This document shows positions 35,093 through 45,619 of a DNA stretch of 64,000 nt, piece after piece. The notes under the pieces are model-generated. The model worked only from the letters and a program-made list of their open reading frames with translations. It was not told the DNA's origin and did no database searches. Location of the stretch: the NCBI GenBank assembly GCA_021186555.1, contig JAJKFL010000014.1, positions 23,753,033 through 23,817,032 of the forward strand, read 5' to 3'. Each line of letters opens with the position of its first letter. The stretch's first letter is position 1. The position numbers and the translations under genes were made by a program. The stretch is from Reticulitermes speratus (taxonomy: Eukaryota; Arthropoda; Insecta; Blattodea; Rhinotermitidae).

Positions 35093-35395
35093 AAAAAGCG
35101 TATGGCTGCATTCAGTTCTTTATTTTCGGCTCCAAAACGAGAACTTCACAATAAATTGTACTGATAGCCAAGTATTTTCCCATATAGTCATCACAGCAAC
35201 TGAAGCATTTATCGTATTCTGGGAGGAGCAGTTACATTCCTGTTTGTAGAAGTCCCTGTCGTGTGTTATAAGCCGTCGCGTTAGAACTGTTTAGTCCTTG
35301 CGTTCATCTTTAAATTTTTGGCTAAAATTTTGCTTCGGCGTTGAAAACAAATGATTGTCGCTCGGCGGGGAATTTTCCTGATGTAACCACGGCCG
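35093..35395 (-). pseudogene. mariner-family transposase, 3' fragment
   Basis: Mariner transposase is a DDD/D enzyme that cuts and joins DNA at the element's ends in the nucleus. Here only the C-terminal part remains. On the minus strand one frame gives ENSPPSDNHLFSTPKQNF, in which PSDNHLF corresponds to the PSDYHLF block that carries the third catalytic aspartate, followed by QKFKDERKD, a stop codon and RRLITHDRDFYKQ. After a frameshift the next frame gives LLPEYDKCFSCCDDYMGKY, matching the ...RW.KCI...GDYVEK ending. The N-terminal DNA-binding domain and the first two catalytic aspartates are not present. The 5' end of the element was not found. With a stop and a frameshift the copy is dead. 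Downstream on the minus strand, TTTATTTTCTGACCGACC could be part of a terminal repeat, but no inverted partner is in view. The family call is confident; the subfamily is not determined. Confidence 0.82.
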
Positions 35396-35679
35396 TGTAG
35401 ATTCTTTCGTTACTAAATTACACGCAGTGATAACTTAATTGCTCGTACAGACCTAATACTGTAATCAAGTTGCAAAACATATGGTCTTCCCCTTTGTTGT
35501 CTTATTATGACAAACATTTTTTCAAACAATTTTAATGGTGCATAAATTGAAAGTGTTGTGATTAAATTGTATGACCACTGAGCAGAGACCTCTTGAGTAG
35601 CACATGTTCCCGCAGATGCCCAAGGAATCCTTTCCTTTTTATAGAATCCAAAAAATCCCACCACTAATATTTAAAAGTC

Positions 35680-35691
35680 AGTCACTTGACA
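35680..35691. repeat. Target-site duplication, left copy
   Basis: AGTCACTTGACA, identical to 35976-35987, brackets the family A SINE. Confidence 0.9.
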
Positions 35692-35975
35692 GTGGGCCGG
35701 GATAGCTCAGTCGGTATAGCGACTCGCTACGGGCTTGGCGGTACGGGGATCGAATCCCGGTAGCGGTGAGATTTTCAGCACCCGTCCAGACCGGTCGTGG
35801 GACCTACTCAGCCTCCTGTACAATGGGTACCGGGTCATTCCCGGGGGTAAAACAGCCGGGTCGTGGCGTTGACCACCCACCCCCATCTAGCGTAGAGGTT
35901 AAAGAAAGAGTAGAGCTATACCTCTACTCCCCCTCTGAGCCTTCGTGGCCTGTTCTAGGGTGAACTTTACCTTTT
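35692..35975 (+). mobile_element. tRNA-derived SINE, family A, full length
   Basis: This is the reference copy. The head GGGATAGCTCAGTCGGTATAGC (A box within 35699-35720) and GGGGATCGAATCCCGG (B box) resemble tRNA genes of the Ala/Ile/Val type and supply an internal RNA polymerase III promoter. The body has GTCCAGACCGG, CAATGGGTACCGGGTC, GGGGGTAAAACAGCCGGG, TTGACCACCCACCCCC, CTCTACTCCCCCTCTG and a GGCCTGTTCTAGGG-ACTTTACCTTTT tail. The 12 bp flanking duplication is perfect. Termite SINEs of the Talua type are also tRNA-derived, but identity with them was not tested. Confidence 0.95.
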
Positions 35976-35987
35976 AGTCACTTGACA
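35976..35987. repeat. Target-site duplication, right copy
   Basis: AGTCACTTGACA, matching 35680-35691. Confidence 0.9.
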
Positions 35988-35999
35988 ATCTACTATTTT

Positions 36000-37530
36000 A
36001 GGACTTTCAAATTATTTTCATATTCTCAGCTACCAATAGGTCTGTACCCTTCAGATTTTCAGACAGTAAGATACTTTGAGCATTTATCCAGTATGGTTAT
36101 TAAGTATGGTTATTAAGTATCCCTTTTATCTTATCTCCATTTATTTGATCAGTGTACTATTATTTGAAATTCGCTGAAAATTACCTTTGGAATCCCGCTG
36201 ACACGCAGTTCTGGTAGGAGTTTAACCGGTTCAGAATTCATATATCTGCTAATAGGATTACTGCAGGTACAGATTAAGTCACGAATATTCTAACTGTGAT
36301 AAGGCACTACATAATAACGACTTATGGAGGAGTAGAAATAAAGGTCCATGCATTCTTAACTTTTGCTGTTGACGAAGGTGAATGGTCAGTTTCATCCTCT
36401 AGTTCGTTATTCCCAGTAGGTCAAAAATTAAGTTCACATGGCGTATAATTTTGTAAGTAACCTACACTGATTGTGATTACATCAGGGAAACTGTAGCTCT
36501 GTGTTTATGTTCTATTTTTAGGGCTGAAGCAAAATCGTTAAGGCAACACACTAATGTATGATCGCGAGCTGGCTGCAGTTGTAACACGCCGGCTTCAAAC
36601 ACGGGACACGGATATCTGGGGACAGGGAAAGAAAGCTTATCTCCCGATATGATAAATATCTCAAGAGGGGTGGGAATTAAGGGAGAAGTGGCGGAATAGC
36701 AGTACAATTAGATTTGAACTATTTTTATTGGGGTGAGAATGAAGAGCACTTGTAAACTTGTGACACTCATATAGTCCTACAGGCCTATAGACGGAAAAGT
36801 TCCGAATGAATTTATGACTGGAAATTATTAAGCTTTGTTACGTAGGAGCGAATGTATGATAGGTAGGCCTAAGTTCTTGTTCTATGGTAGGGGACATTGT
36901 TCATGAGTCCTACTCTCCCTCTCTTGATGGTATTATTTTCGGGGCAGCGTAGGGCCAAATGCATTTTATCTGGGCAACATTATTTGTCACACGACACCTG
37001 AAATAGGAGACATTACCGACATTGGGTCACGCTGCAGAATTGGTAGGAGATGTCCATTGTTCCCGACTATGCCCTGCTTTTGGGGGGGGAGGGGTTTGAA
37101 AGAATAGAGCTTATTGTGTTAAATGGTGAGCAATACAGAGGTTAAATTCATAGACTCGAGCTTCCGAATATGAATATATAAATTTGTTGAATATGATATG
37201 AGTAGGTTTTACAATCAAAATTTTTAAAGTCCATAAGACGTTGAAATGCCCTCACACTTGCCCAGATCCGCTCTAAAGAACGTATAAAATATATAATGAG
37301 GTGAAAAACACACTTCTCAGTGATAACGGTGTTCCTGTGCACTGAAAAAAAGCATGCCATAGAAAAGCTTACGACACATTGACTTGCTCAAGATTGTTGG
37401 TACTCTTATAATAGATTCAGTAGTTCAACCTCATGGTATGTAGAACATGAAATGAAAAGTGTTGATACAAACTATCTGCATAAATATCACGGAGATACAT
37501 CCGAGAAAATTATAGTGTAGCGTTATCTAC
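36000..37530. other. Unassigned DNA
   Basis: No gene seen. ATGGTTATTAAGT is tandemly duplicated at about 36093-36119. 36560-36605 (GAGCTGGCTGCAGTTGTAAC then GGCTTCAAAC) weakly resembles a tRNA-like head; not strong enough to call. Confidence 0.5.
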
Positions 37531-37673
37531 CATTATAAGCTCAAATCTCATTATTTAACATTGTCGAATTTAACAATGGACATACCGTGTACGTGCGTTT
37601 GTTACAATAATATATATCTTATTACCAACCCGTACACAATGTTAAAACACAATGTGCAATCACTTTACACAAA

Positions 37674-37716
37674 CTCCGACATGTTTCGTTGCACTAGTAC
37701 ACCATCTTCAGGGGGG
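37674..37716 (-). ncRNA. Hammerhead ribozyme-like motif, left arm
   Basis: Minus strand: CCCC, CUGAAGA, U, GGUGUACUAGUGCAAC, GAAACAUGU, C, GGAG. The core is intact and H17 = C is allowed, but stem II has a mismatch and stem III (ACAUGU) has almost no loop. Stem I pairs C with G over three to four positions. Confidence 0.45.
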
Positions 37717-37865
37717 ACACTTTTAACACTTAACACTTCAATGTGCCAACAACTTTTATAAGACATACTTAAACATATTGCGTCAACGTGTGGTGGTTCA
37801 AATAATGTTGTTTTTAATGAAAATGTTAAAAACTGGGTTTGTGCGCTTTAAGTGTTAAATGTGTT

Positions 37866-37910
37866 CCTCCCCTGAATATGGCGTACTAGTGCACCGAAAC
37901 ATATGGGGTT
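37866..37910 (+). ncRNA. Degenerate hammerhead-like motif, right arm
   Basis: CUGAAUA replaces CUGANGA (invariant G8 changed), while stem II GCGUACUAGUGCACC and CGAAACAUAUGG are well kept. Likely inactive. It differs from the left arm, so the two arms have diverged since insertion. Confidence 0.35.
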
Positions 37911-37999
37911 TGTGTAAAGTGATTGCATGTTGTGTTTTGACATTGTGTACGAGTTGGTGATAATATATGTTACTCAAATCTCAGTTCACACTGAAATAT

Positions 38000-39410
38000 T
38001 TTAGAATTCGCAATGTCTTTGAAACATAATTTCAAAGTCAGTTTACTTGAAAGTCGCTAGCTGCATGGAGGTTATGACATTAAGCTAGGCTGCATGAGTT
38101 TAGTATAGGAAATAATGTCTTTAAATTTGATTAGAGGGTTTTAAGTTTCTTCATTTCACAAACAAATGCCCGCTGCAAATATTTGTCCATTATGGAAGTA
38201 GTTCACTTACTGGACTACAAACTTGAGCCGGGATAGCTCAGGCTGTTTGCTGAAGTTTTCTTCCTTATTTACTGGACTATAATTGCTCTCTTGGCATACT
38301 TGCACAGAATTTGTGGTAGTTTTAATAGACTTAATTTCAAATGTTTGAATTTTATTCAGCTAAGGGGATATAAAAATGCCAGTGAACTACGGTGATACAG
38401 AAGATCCAAAATTTGTCATTTTTGTAGGCTAGCAGTTAGGATATTTTCTGCTGCTGGCCAATAACAATTTTTAGGTTCTTTTTGTTTTTTTTAAGGTAAA
38501 CTCTTCCCCTTCCATAAGCTGTCGTTGAGATATTTCTTTCTATACGTGTGTCCATATGAGAAGAATGATAAATGTAAATTCCACATATATCGTAACAAAA
38601 CAACATTAATCTACTAATGATAAGCATCACCAGAGCCCAATCACCGATCCTCTTCACATTACACTAAAACCCTGTCATGAGCATTGGATCTGTAATGGAG
38701 ATGACAACTCAACTGCAATGCGCATCTCATGTACAAGTACATGCAGTTTTCATGAATATGCCACCACTATTGACTATTGCAAATGCATAGAACCTTTGAA
38801 TTTATGCATGCAGCGTGACACAAAATTCAATTTCTGTCACATTTCATTATTGCGTGTGGAATATCGCTAAGCTTGTCTGTCACACTGGCTTAGTCACTGT
38901 CTTTCTCTTTCTCACTCTGGGATAATGTTACTGCAACAGGATGACGTATCGGACAGACTGAGAAGCTTAACGGATAATTGAAGCGACTCGATTAATCGGA
39001 TTATCGTTTATCAGGCTCCCTAATATCCTGCACTGTGGACTCAATTTGAGGTGATTTATTGCTAATCATCATGGTTGATTCGATATCCTCCCCATCGTTT
39101 CAGATTTCATACGCATCTGTGTATCATGTCCTTATGTTACTATGTGGTACTTAACACTATTTCGACTGTATAAGATTGGTAAGATTCAAATGTCAGGACC
39201 TCTATTGTGACCACTATGGTATGATTCATGTTAATGAAAAGCGACGGGGTAATACCCGTGGCGTCGTGTTACTTTAGAGACAAACAATCCTTTCCTTTCA
39301 AAAGACCACATGCAAAATTGGACTTTGCCGGTGGGCCACATGAAGAAATATATTTTTCGTTTCCACGTATTAGCTTCTTAAGTAGCCTATTACAAGCTAC
39401 TGTAAAGCAT
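38000..39410. other. Unassigned DNA with a SINE head remnant
   Basis: 38227-38247 (GCCGGGATAGCTCAGGCTGT) matches the first 17 or so bases of the family A head and nothing follows it. No other feature recognised. Confidence 0.45.
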
Positions 39411-39414
39411 TACA

Positions 39415-39425
39415 TTATACAACAC
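39415..39425. repeat. Target-site duplication, left copy
   Basis: TTATACAACAC, identical to 39693-39703. Confidence 0.88.
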
Positions 39426-39692
39426 TGCCGCCGTAGTGCAGTCGGTATAGCGACTGCACTACGGTCCTTGGTTCGAATCGCGGTAGGGGCAAGAGATGTT
39501 TTTCTTCTCCAAAACGTACAGACCGGCACTTGGGCCCACCCAGCCTCCTATTCAATGGATACCGAGGTTCTTTCGCGGGGCGTGAACTTAACTGCTCACC
39601 TCCATCTAGTGCCGAGGTTAAGAATGTGTGGAGCTGTACCTCTGCTCACCCTATGTGCCTTCATGGCGTGGACAAGGGAAACTTTACCTTTT
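39426..39692 (+). mobile_element. tRNA-derived SINE, family A, variant copy
   Basis: Head CCGTAGTGCAGTCGGTATAG and B box TTGGTTCGAATCGCGG; body with ACGTACAGACCGGC, CTCCTATTCAATGGATACCG, GGGGCGTGAACTTAAC, CACCTCCATCTAGTGCCGAG, GTGCCTTCATGGCGTGG and AACTTTACCTTTTTT. Its perfect 11 bp duplication (39693-39703 at the right) marks a young insertion. It differs from 35692 in the middle and tail, so family A has at least two subfamilies. Confidence 0.92.
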
Positions 39693-40309
39693 TTATACAA
39701 CACGAAACACTGATTTTATGCGGTTTTTTCACGTGTGCCTACTTCTACAAATCTTCATGTTTCGTTTATATATCTGCGTTTTTTAAAGTTTATACACGAA
39801 AAAAAAAAGAAGTTTTTAGGTTTCAAGCTTACACTGGGCCGAAGACAAGGCTGTAGTGACATCTCAAACCACTTTTATATTATCCAGATAATCTGTGTGT
39901 TCAGATCTTATTGAAAATTATTGTTTATTGCAGATCTAATATTTTTGCGTATACTCTGTGTTTAGCAAAGGGCCAGGCAGATCAGATTCTGATGCACGTT
40001 TGCAGAGACCGCGGCTCCTCTGAACCCACGATTTCACATAAAGCTAGTCGTGATTTTTCAACATCAGCCTTTCTCAGACTAAAATATTTAAAGTTGTGGT
40101 CAAAGGTATTTATAGAAAAGCAATCACTGACTGCTCAAAAAAAATTAACCTCTGATTATAATTATTGCAGATACTTTACTGTTATTTAGTGTTATGGATC
40201 TGAGACCCTTGCATTTGTGATCACTCAGCTCGACAAAGGAATTCTCAGAAAGCAACAAATTCAGCACACTTATGTGTTGGTTGCATTTTAGTCATTCAAA
40301 ACCTAGTGG

Positions 40310-40425
40310 TATAACTTTACGAAATCTGCATTTTGTCCACACCGTGTATGTATTTGTATCGTTCTCACATCAACACCGATTATTTCCGTAGGTAACATTA
40401 AGGGATTTGTCCTTATAAAGGCGCA
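40310..40425 (-). repeat. Dispersed repeat family F, copy 7
   Basis: Minus strand: CCTTAATGTTACCTACGGAA, ATAATCGGTGTTGATGTGAG, ATACAAATACATACACGG, GTGTGGACAAAATGCAG. The sequence beyond (40430-40680) is GC-rich and not shared with the other copies. Confidence 0.6.
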
Positions 40426-40686
40426 TTCAGACTGCTGCTGCTTGGGCTTGGGTCTCTTTTTCCTCCCTAAATGTGGATGGTTGCACGAACCTGAGCCCAC
40501 CAACGCAACCTACAAGTGCCCTGGGCTTGAGTGACATGGCGCAGGGGCGGTGCTTCAAAAATAGGCTCGCCAAGACGGCAACAATCACCCCGAATATCAC
40601 GAGCATATGAATGATTGCGAGCACAAGCACAAGTAGTGTGGACGCACATCCAAGGAGGCAGGCTGTGCTTTCTGTGAGACACGAAC

Positions 40687-40689
<3 letters not shown>

Positions 40690-40719
<30 letters not shown>
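40690..40719. repeat. (TA)n microsatellite
   Basis: About 15 uninterrupted units. Confidence 0.95.
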
Positions 40720-40722
<3 letters not shown>

Positions 40723-41299
40723 TTCGATGAATGTCGGCCGTTAAAAGGACACTATGGCCTGATAAAAACGAAATGAGATTTCAAAGATTATACAAGTATA
40801 TCAAATTTTTATCTACTTTGTTTTTCATTAACTGACTAGACAAAAGCAGACATCTTTCTCAGACGCTAATAGCTCTCGGTTCATCAATAAATTCCTCGCC
40901 TGCTATGTATGGAAAATGGTCATTGCCGTCACGGATATGCTAGACATACAAAATATAAACAATGAGACCTGAGGGCAGACCTGGCCGGTCAAATGCTAGA
41001 CACGGACCGCCCCCACCACCCCTCCCTCCACACACACACACAAAGAAATATTAAGTCCCTTTCCGTTCATAAAAATGCCTTTTTACAATTAAACATAAAA
41101 AGAACCAGTTTCTATTTTGGCAACTCTCTTCTGATGCTGTAACTACGAGCGTTAGACACAGGTTCCTGTCCTGAGCCACGCCTGTTTTAGCAGCGATTTA
41201 ATTTTATCTTTCTATAAGCCCCATGTTATTATTATTATTATCATCCTTATTATCATCATCATGCATCCATTGCTATAATCTATCAAGTGGTCTCTTTTC

Positions 41300-41395
41300 T
41301 GCAGTTGCTGCAACAGAAGTTCTGTATGTAATTCTGATCTCTCTTATACATGCTACATGTCCCGCCCATTTGATCCTCCACTCTAATAACGTCTG
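41300..41395 (-). mobile_element. Non-LTR 3'-end fragment (G7)
   Basis: Minus strand: GTGGAGGATCAAATGGGCGG, GACATGTAGCATGTATAAGA, GAGATCAGAATTACATACAG. It encodes RVEDQMGGTCSMYKRDQNYI, parallel to the RMRWAGHVARMGEERNAY block. Confidence 0.6.
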
Positions 41396-41399
41396 AAAA

Positions 41400-42900
41400 A
41401 ACGTACAAATGTTGAAGCTTTATTGTGCTTTTACAAAATGACGAAACTAATTCAGCTGGAAAACTTAACGCAAGTACTTTCAAGAGCCAACATCCGGGTC
41501 CAGAACTCTACGTTCACGCATTTTAGCGAAACGTGTCTAATCGTCAGTGCCGAAAGTGAAGTGCGCCAGATTCTGGAAACTTAGCTTCCGTTTGAATGGT
41601 CTGCATGCAGTTAAAACATCAGTTGTAATACATCTAACTCTTCTTGCTGCATCCTTGCAACCAGATGCCCCTTCCCAAAGCCATTGTATAGGAGACAACA
41701 AGCTTGACGTGGGTCCCCACGGTCACAGGGTCACTGTTCCGAGTCATTAGCCACCATTCGCCTGCCATTAATGCGTTGCCATCTTCATCTATGTTGCCAA
41801 ATTTCATATCACAGTTTACACTAAGGCTCATACGCACATCTTGTTCAAGTGTTGTTTATGAACTTATAGGTCAGTTTAAGGAGAAAAATTAACAAGCCAG
41901 CTAGGAATTCCAGGCAGATATTACGCAGCCTGCTTTAACACAGTACAGAATTTAAACTGTTTCGTCAGAGTCATCCTGTTAGAGCTTCTGTGTTTTCGCA
42001 TCTGTTTTTAAATGCGATTTGTGTTACAGCCCTACAAAAATAATATTTTCAATCTTGTCTTACAATTGGGAAGTCAATAAAAGTTAAGAATCCAACAAAA
42101 AAATTCAGTTTAATTTAAAATATTGGGTTATGACTCAGCTCGTCAGCAGGCTGTGAAGAAACAGACGCCTTTTGAAATACGTATTTTCGCATTGCTTGCT
42201 ATTGTAATATTTGCATGGGAAATACAGAAGGCCCTTTCAACCTGTAGTTTGCGAGCAATATGTTGCCCGTGACACAGTGTAATGTTTACCGCAGGTACAT
42301 TTGAAATGAGAAAAGGTCTTTTAAGCCTTCCCCTGGCAAAGCCAAGCTAGAATGCCGAAGCAATTTTGAAAAAGTGTGAGCTGTTTATTTATGGAGACTT
42401 ACTTTACATTACTAATTAATTTTGTAAAAAAGTGCTAAAAATAGCGATACCATAGCCTAGGTTGTGAACTGTATTCATACAAATTTTTCCTCTTATTATA
42501 GTTACAATATTATTGCATGTGATGTACAAAAAAATGCATAGATAAAATTATACTTAGGCTACACTTCTTCATTGTTCATTCTGTGTATTGAATTTTATGT
42601 TACCCCCATGCAGACCAAATTTTGTTAATAAAGAAAGAAATAAACCAAAAACAGGAGAAAAATAATAAACCAAATAATTAGAAACCAAAGGAAAATAAGG
42701 ACAACTAATTGAAACCACATGAACAATTGCGGTGTGGCGTCTGTTTTCACTCTTAGTCTTGGAATTGTTCATGAGTGTAATACGTCCGCTGCTGTTACAA
42801 TTAGTCGGATCGGCGAGTTTCCACCATCATTAACACTCCTACTTGCTAGCAGAGGTTGCGCACCACATAAAATGTTGAGTAGGCCTGAAATAGATAATAA
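41400..42900. other. Unassigned AT-rich DNA
   Basis: No recognised features. TTAGCGAAACGTGTCTAAT at about 41522-41540 resembles the minus strand at 59650-59680. Confidence 0.4.
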
Positions 42901-42908
42901 TTAATATT

Positions 42909-42942
42909 AATTATTATTATTATTATTATTAAAATTATTATT
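42909..42942. repeat. (ATT)n microsatellite
   Basis: Short interrupted ATT/TTA run. Confidence 0.9.
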
Positions 42943-43129
42943 GACTTCTTTGTGGAAATAAGTTTTATGTAAATAAAGGCCTGACAGCTATAAATTTGTT
43001 AGAAGTAAACTGAAGAATTTGTACCTATTCACTTATCGACCAAAACTATACTTTTTACACATTATCATCACTATCATCTTCTGGCCTGGGACTTCAGTTT
43101 TCTTCCGTCCTACAACACAGACTCTCCCT

Positions 43130-43149
43130 CCCCCCCCCCCCCCCCCCCC
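43130..43149. repeat. Poly-C run
   Basis: Twenty consecutive cytosines; a second run lies at 43732-43743. Confidence 0.95.
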
Positions 43150-44204
43150 GAAAGGGAGTCCCATGCATTTTCTTACTCTGAGTACGTAATTGACAAATTT
43201 TACATGCCTGATTGTCTCTACACGCTTAAGCTTTATAAAAATTCTCATGTTCCTATTTTGAATTAAACATTATTTATGGCTTTAGTACTGAAAACTGAGT
43301 GAAATTTTCTTACCCACATTGCGTCATATTACCCAAGCTAATTATCTTTAAAGACACGTATTATTTAAAGATCCATCTCCGTAGAGACATAATGCAATAA
43401 CCGTAAATCAAATATTAAGCCCTCAAATCGCAACTTTATGTGTCCGTCGCGTTCTTAATGCTAACTGTAAGAAATTGAAGAAACAAAGTATAAGTGCTTA
43501 ACTTCCGTAACAGTTTTCTCGAAAATCGTCCATTTGTTTAAAACTTTACAAGGAAAGTTACACAAATATACAGACATGCCGGTGATATCCTTTTTTTCTT
43601 ATGCATAGTGACTATGGTAAAGTGATAAAGAGTAATTGCTTACGAAAATTTTGGAAGTTTATTCTTAACACGTTTGGCATTAATCAAATTTTTCTGAATT
43701 TCGGTCAGTTATTTACAGATCACAGCTTTCGCCCCCCCCCCCCTTGCTTACTGATCTAATTATCTTTGAAGGGCTCCAAATCGTATACTGACCATGCAAA
43801 TGTAGCTTAGTCATTAGTTCCTTCTTTGACCACTACACTTCTTTTAATAACGAAGCCCGTCGAAGTTCAGCGGGAAATAATTTATTTCTTTTGTTTATCG
43901 TCCATTTTCTTTCATACCTTTCTCCGTTAAGCAGCAAATACCGTTACACCTGTCTTCTTCAGATATGGGTCTGTAATACAATTGCGGAAGACAAGTTGCC
44001 ACCCGTGTGTGCCTACATTCGTTACAGTTTACCTAGGTCTTTGAAAGACGTTGAATTACGCACTTAGTCATGTAACACACATATGTAGTTATTTTTGAGT
44101 GTGTTATTTAATGACGCTGCCAATTTTTTATATTATACAGCGCTGGCGGCACATAAGTGAATGTTTAAAGCAATATATGGATAGAGTGATAATGACAGGG
44201 AAGA

Positions 44205-44312
44205 ACCGAAGTACCCGGTGAGAAAGCCTGTCCCAGTACTAATTCCTCCACCACATGCCCCACATGGACTGGCCTGGGACTGAACCCATGCCTAAGCGGC
44301 GAGTAGTTATAA
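44205..44312 (-). mobile_element. tRNA-derived SINE-like repeat, family D, copy 1
   Basis: Minus strand: GGGTTCAGTCCCAGG (B-box-like), GTACTGGGACAGGC, CACCGGGTACTTCGG, TTCTTCCCTGTCATTATC. It matches 53927-54060 on the plus strand block by block. Confidence 0.7.
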
Positions 44313-44583
44313 GCAGTATCCTATGTTATACAAACACACACGTATGTATATATAGGGGACACATGTGCACACACTACAGACAATGGACAACAGCCAATCA
44401 AAATGTGGTGTAATGAATCGGATATAATCAATGTCCTTCAAAGAATAAAATTCTCTCTTTCACTGTATTGATTGAAGTTCCATTTTCTTCAGTTCCACCA
44501 TTTGGGGAACACTGGTACATAGCGCGATGAATTCCAGGCTATTTGAATGCTCCCTGATTCAATTCCAGGGGCTGTAGCGGTAC

Positions 44584-44584
<1 letters not shown>

Positions 44585-44627
<43 letters not shown>

Positions 44628-44628
44628 C
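44585..44628. repeat. (CA)n microsatellite
   Basis: About 21 uninterrupted CA units. Confidence 0.97.
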
Positions 44629-44875
44629 ACGCTGGTCCTGGAGGCGGGTGGAGTCGATTGAAAACGTGGCCTGAATAATGGATTGAGATAAACAGAGGAA
44701 CCTGGGGGCGCCTCTGTGACGAGGCGAGGTGCAGGATTGATTTCTCTTGTAGCGGCATGGTGCCTAGATATAACGCTATATGTCAGCACCTAAAAGGAAC
44801 TCCTTACCCTGTGTTTCAGAAAGGTTCAAACACGACGTGGGTGTAAGATACACTATAAACGCCCCTTACCGAGTA

Positions 44876-44945
44876 GCTTGGCTTAAGTGTTAAAATTTTG
44901 GTTTGAATTTAGGAGGTTCCCGGTTTATATCCCGACCTGGAGGGG
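44876..44945 (+). mobile_element. Possible SINE head, family E
   Basis: TAGCTTGGCTTAAGTG (A-box-like) and CGGTTTATATCCCGACC (B-box-like) about 30 bases apart. A fragment at 45165-45225 (GGGGTGATATGTGATTTTCC, AGTCCGTCCAGGCAAATT) resembles the body of the copy at 61303. Confidence 0.4.
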
Positions 44946-45404
44946 TTATAAATAGAAATATTTTATTATATAGAAAGACTTAAATGAGTTTAGAACCTCT
45001 CAGAACATATGAAATATGATAGATGAACTTTAGCTTTTAGTAATGAAAGTAATGTATGTGTACTGGTAAAAACCTGGTGTTACCATTTACATACATAAAT
45101 ATATACATGAAACTCAACTAATAAATTTGATTTGATTTGCTATCTCGACCAGAATGCAGATTATCCCTGCTGGGGTGATATGTGATTTTCCTCAGTCCGT
45201 CCAGGCAAATTATTGTATAGTAATTCTGTCTATGCAAGGATCGCTTCTTTACACGCCCAGTCCCATTACTTTCTCCCTAATCACCCTACGATCCTATACA
45301 GCCTGAGATTCTTATGACGTAGTTGTATAAACCGAAATAAAAAATAAACCTCATATCTTAAGGTTTTATTTTATATGCTGTATTGAATTACTCTAAAGAA
45401 AAAA

Positions 45405-45605
45405 TCCAATGCATCCAGACTGGCTGTACTTCCCACTCGGCCTCCTTCACCACGGATATCCAGGATACCCCGCGATAAAGTGGCCGATGTGTAAGGCTGG
45501 CCACTCCCTCCATATAGTGACCAAGTTAACAATGGCTAGATCTACAATTCCAATCTCGCGTATGCTTCATGGCGAGCACAGGGAAGACTTTTGTCTTTTT
45601 TAAGC
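45405..45605 (+). mobile_element. SINE family A, diverged copy
   Basis: ATCCAGACTGGCTGTAC, CTCGGCCTCCTTCACC, GATAAAGTGGCCG, TATAGTGACCAAGTTAAC, GCTTCATGGCGAGCACAGGG. Head missing. Confidence 0.55.
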
Positions 45606-45619
45606 GTGCCTGATGACTG

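Larger units (their letters stand above)
37551..37972. mobile_element. Fold-back element with hammerhead-like cores
   Basis: Inverted arms at about 37602-37737 and 37845-37972 are roughly 85-90 percent alike by eye; the spacer is about 110 bp. A perfect 11 bp duplication CTCAAATCTCA (37540-37550 and 37973-37983) flanks it. The left side carries about 50 extra bases, including ACCGTGTACGTGC, related to the ACCGTGCAT left motif of the elements at 8191 and 48131. No coding capacity. Confidence 0.82.

Noticed and set aside
35696..35767. Intact tRNA-Ala-type gene
   Set aside because: Same reasoning: it is the head of a SINE flanked by a 12 bp duplication.
39228..39713. 161-codon open frame on the plus strand
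   Set aside because: Its second half runs through the family A SINE at 39426-39692, including the tRNA head, so it is a repeat artefact.
44540..44585. tRNA-like B box before the (CA)n repeat
   Set aside because: GATTCAATTCCAGG alone, with no A box at a plausible distance, is not enough.
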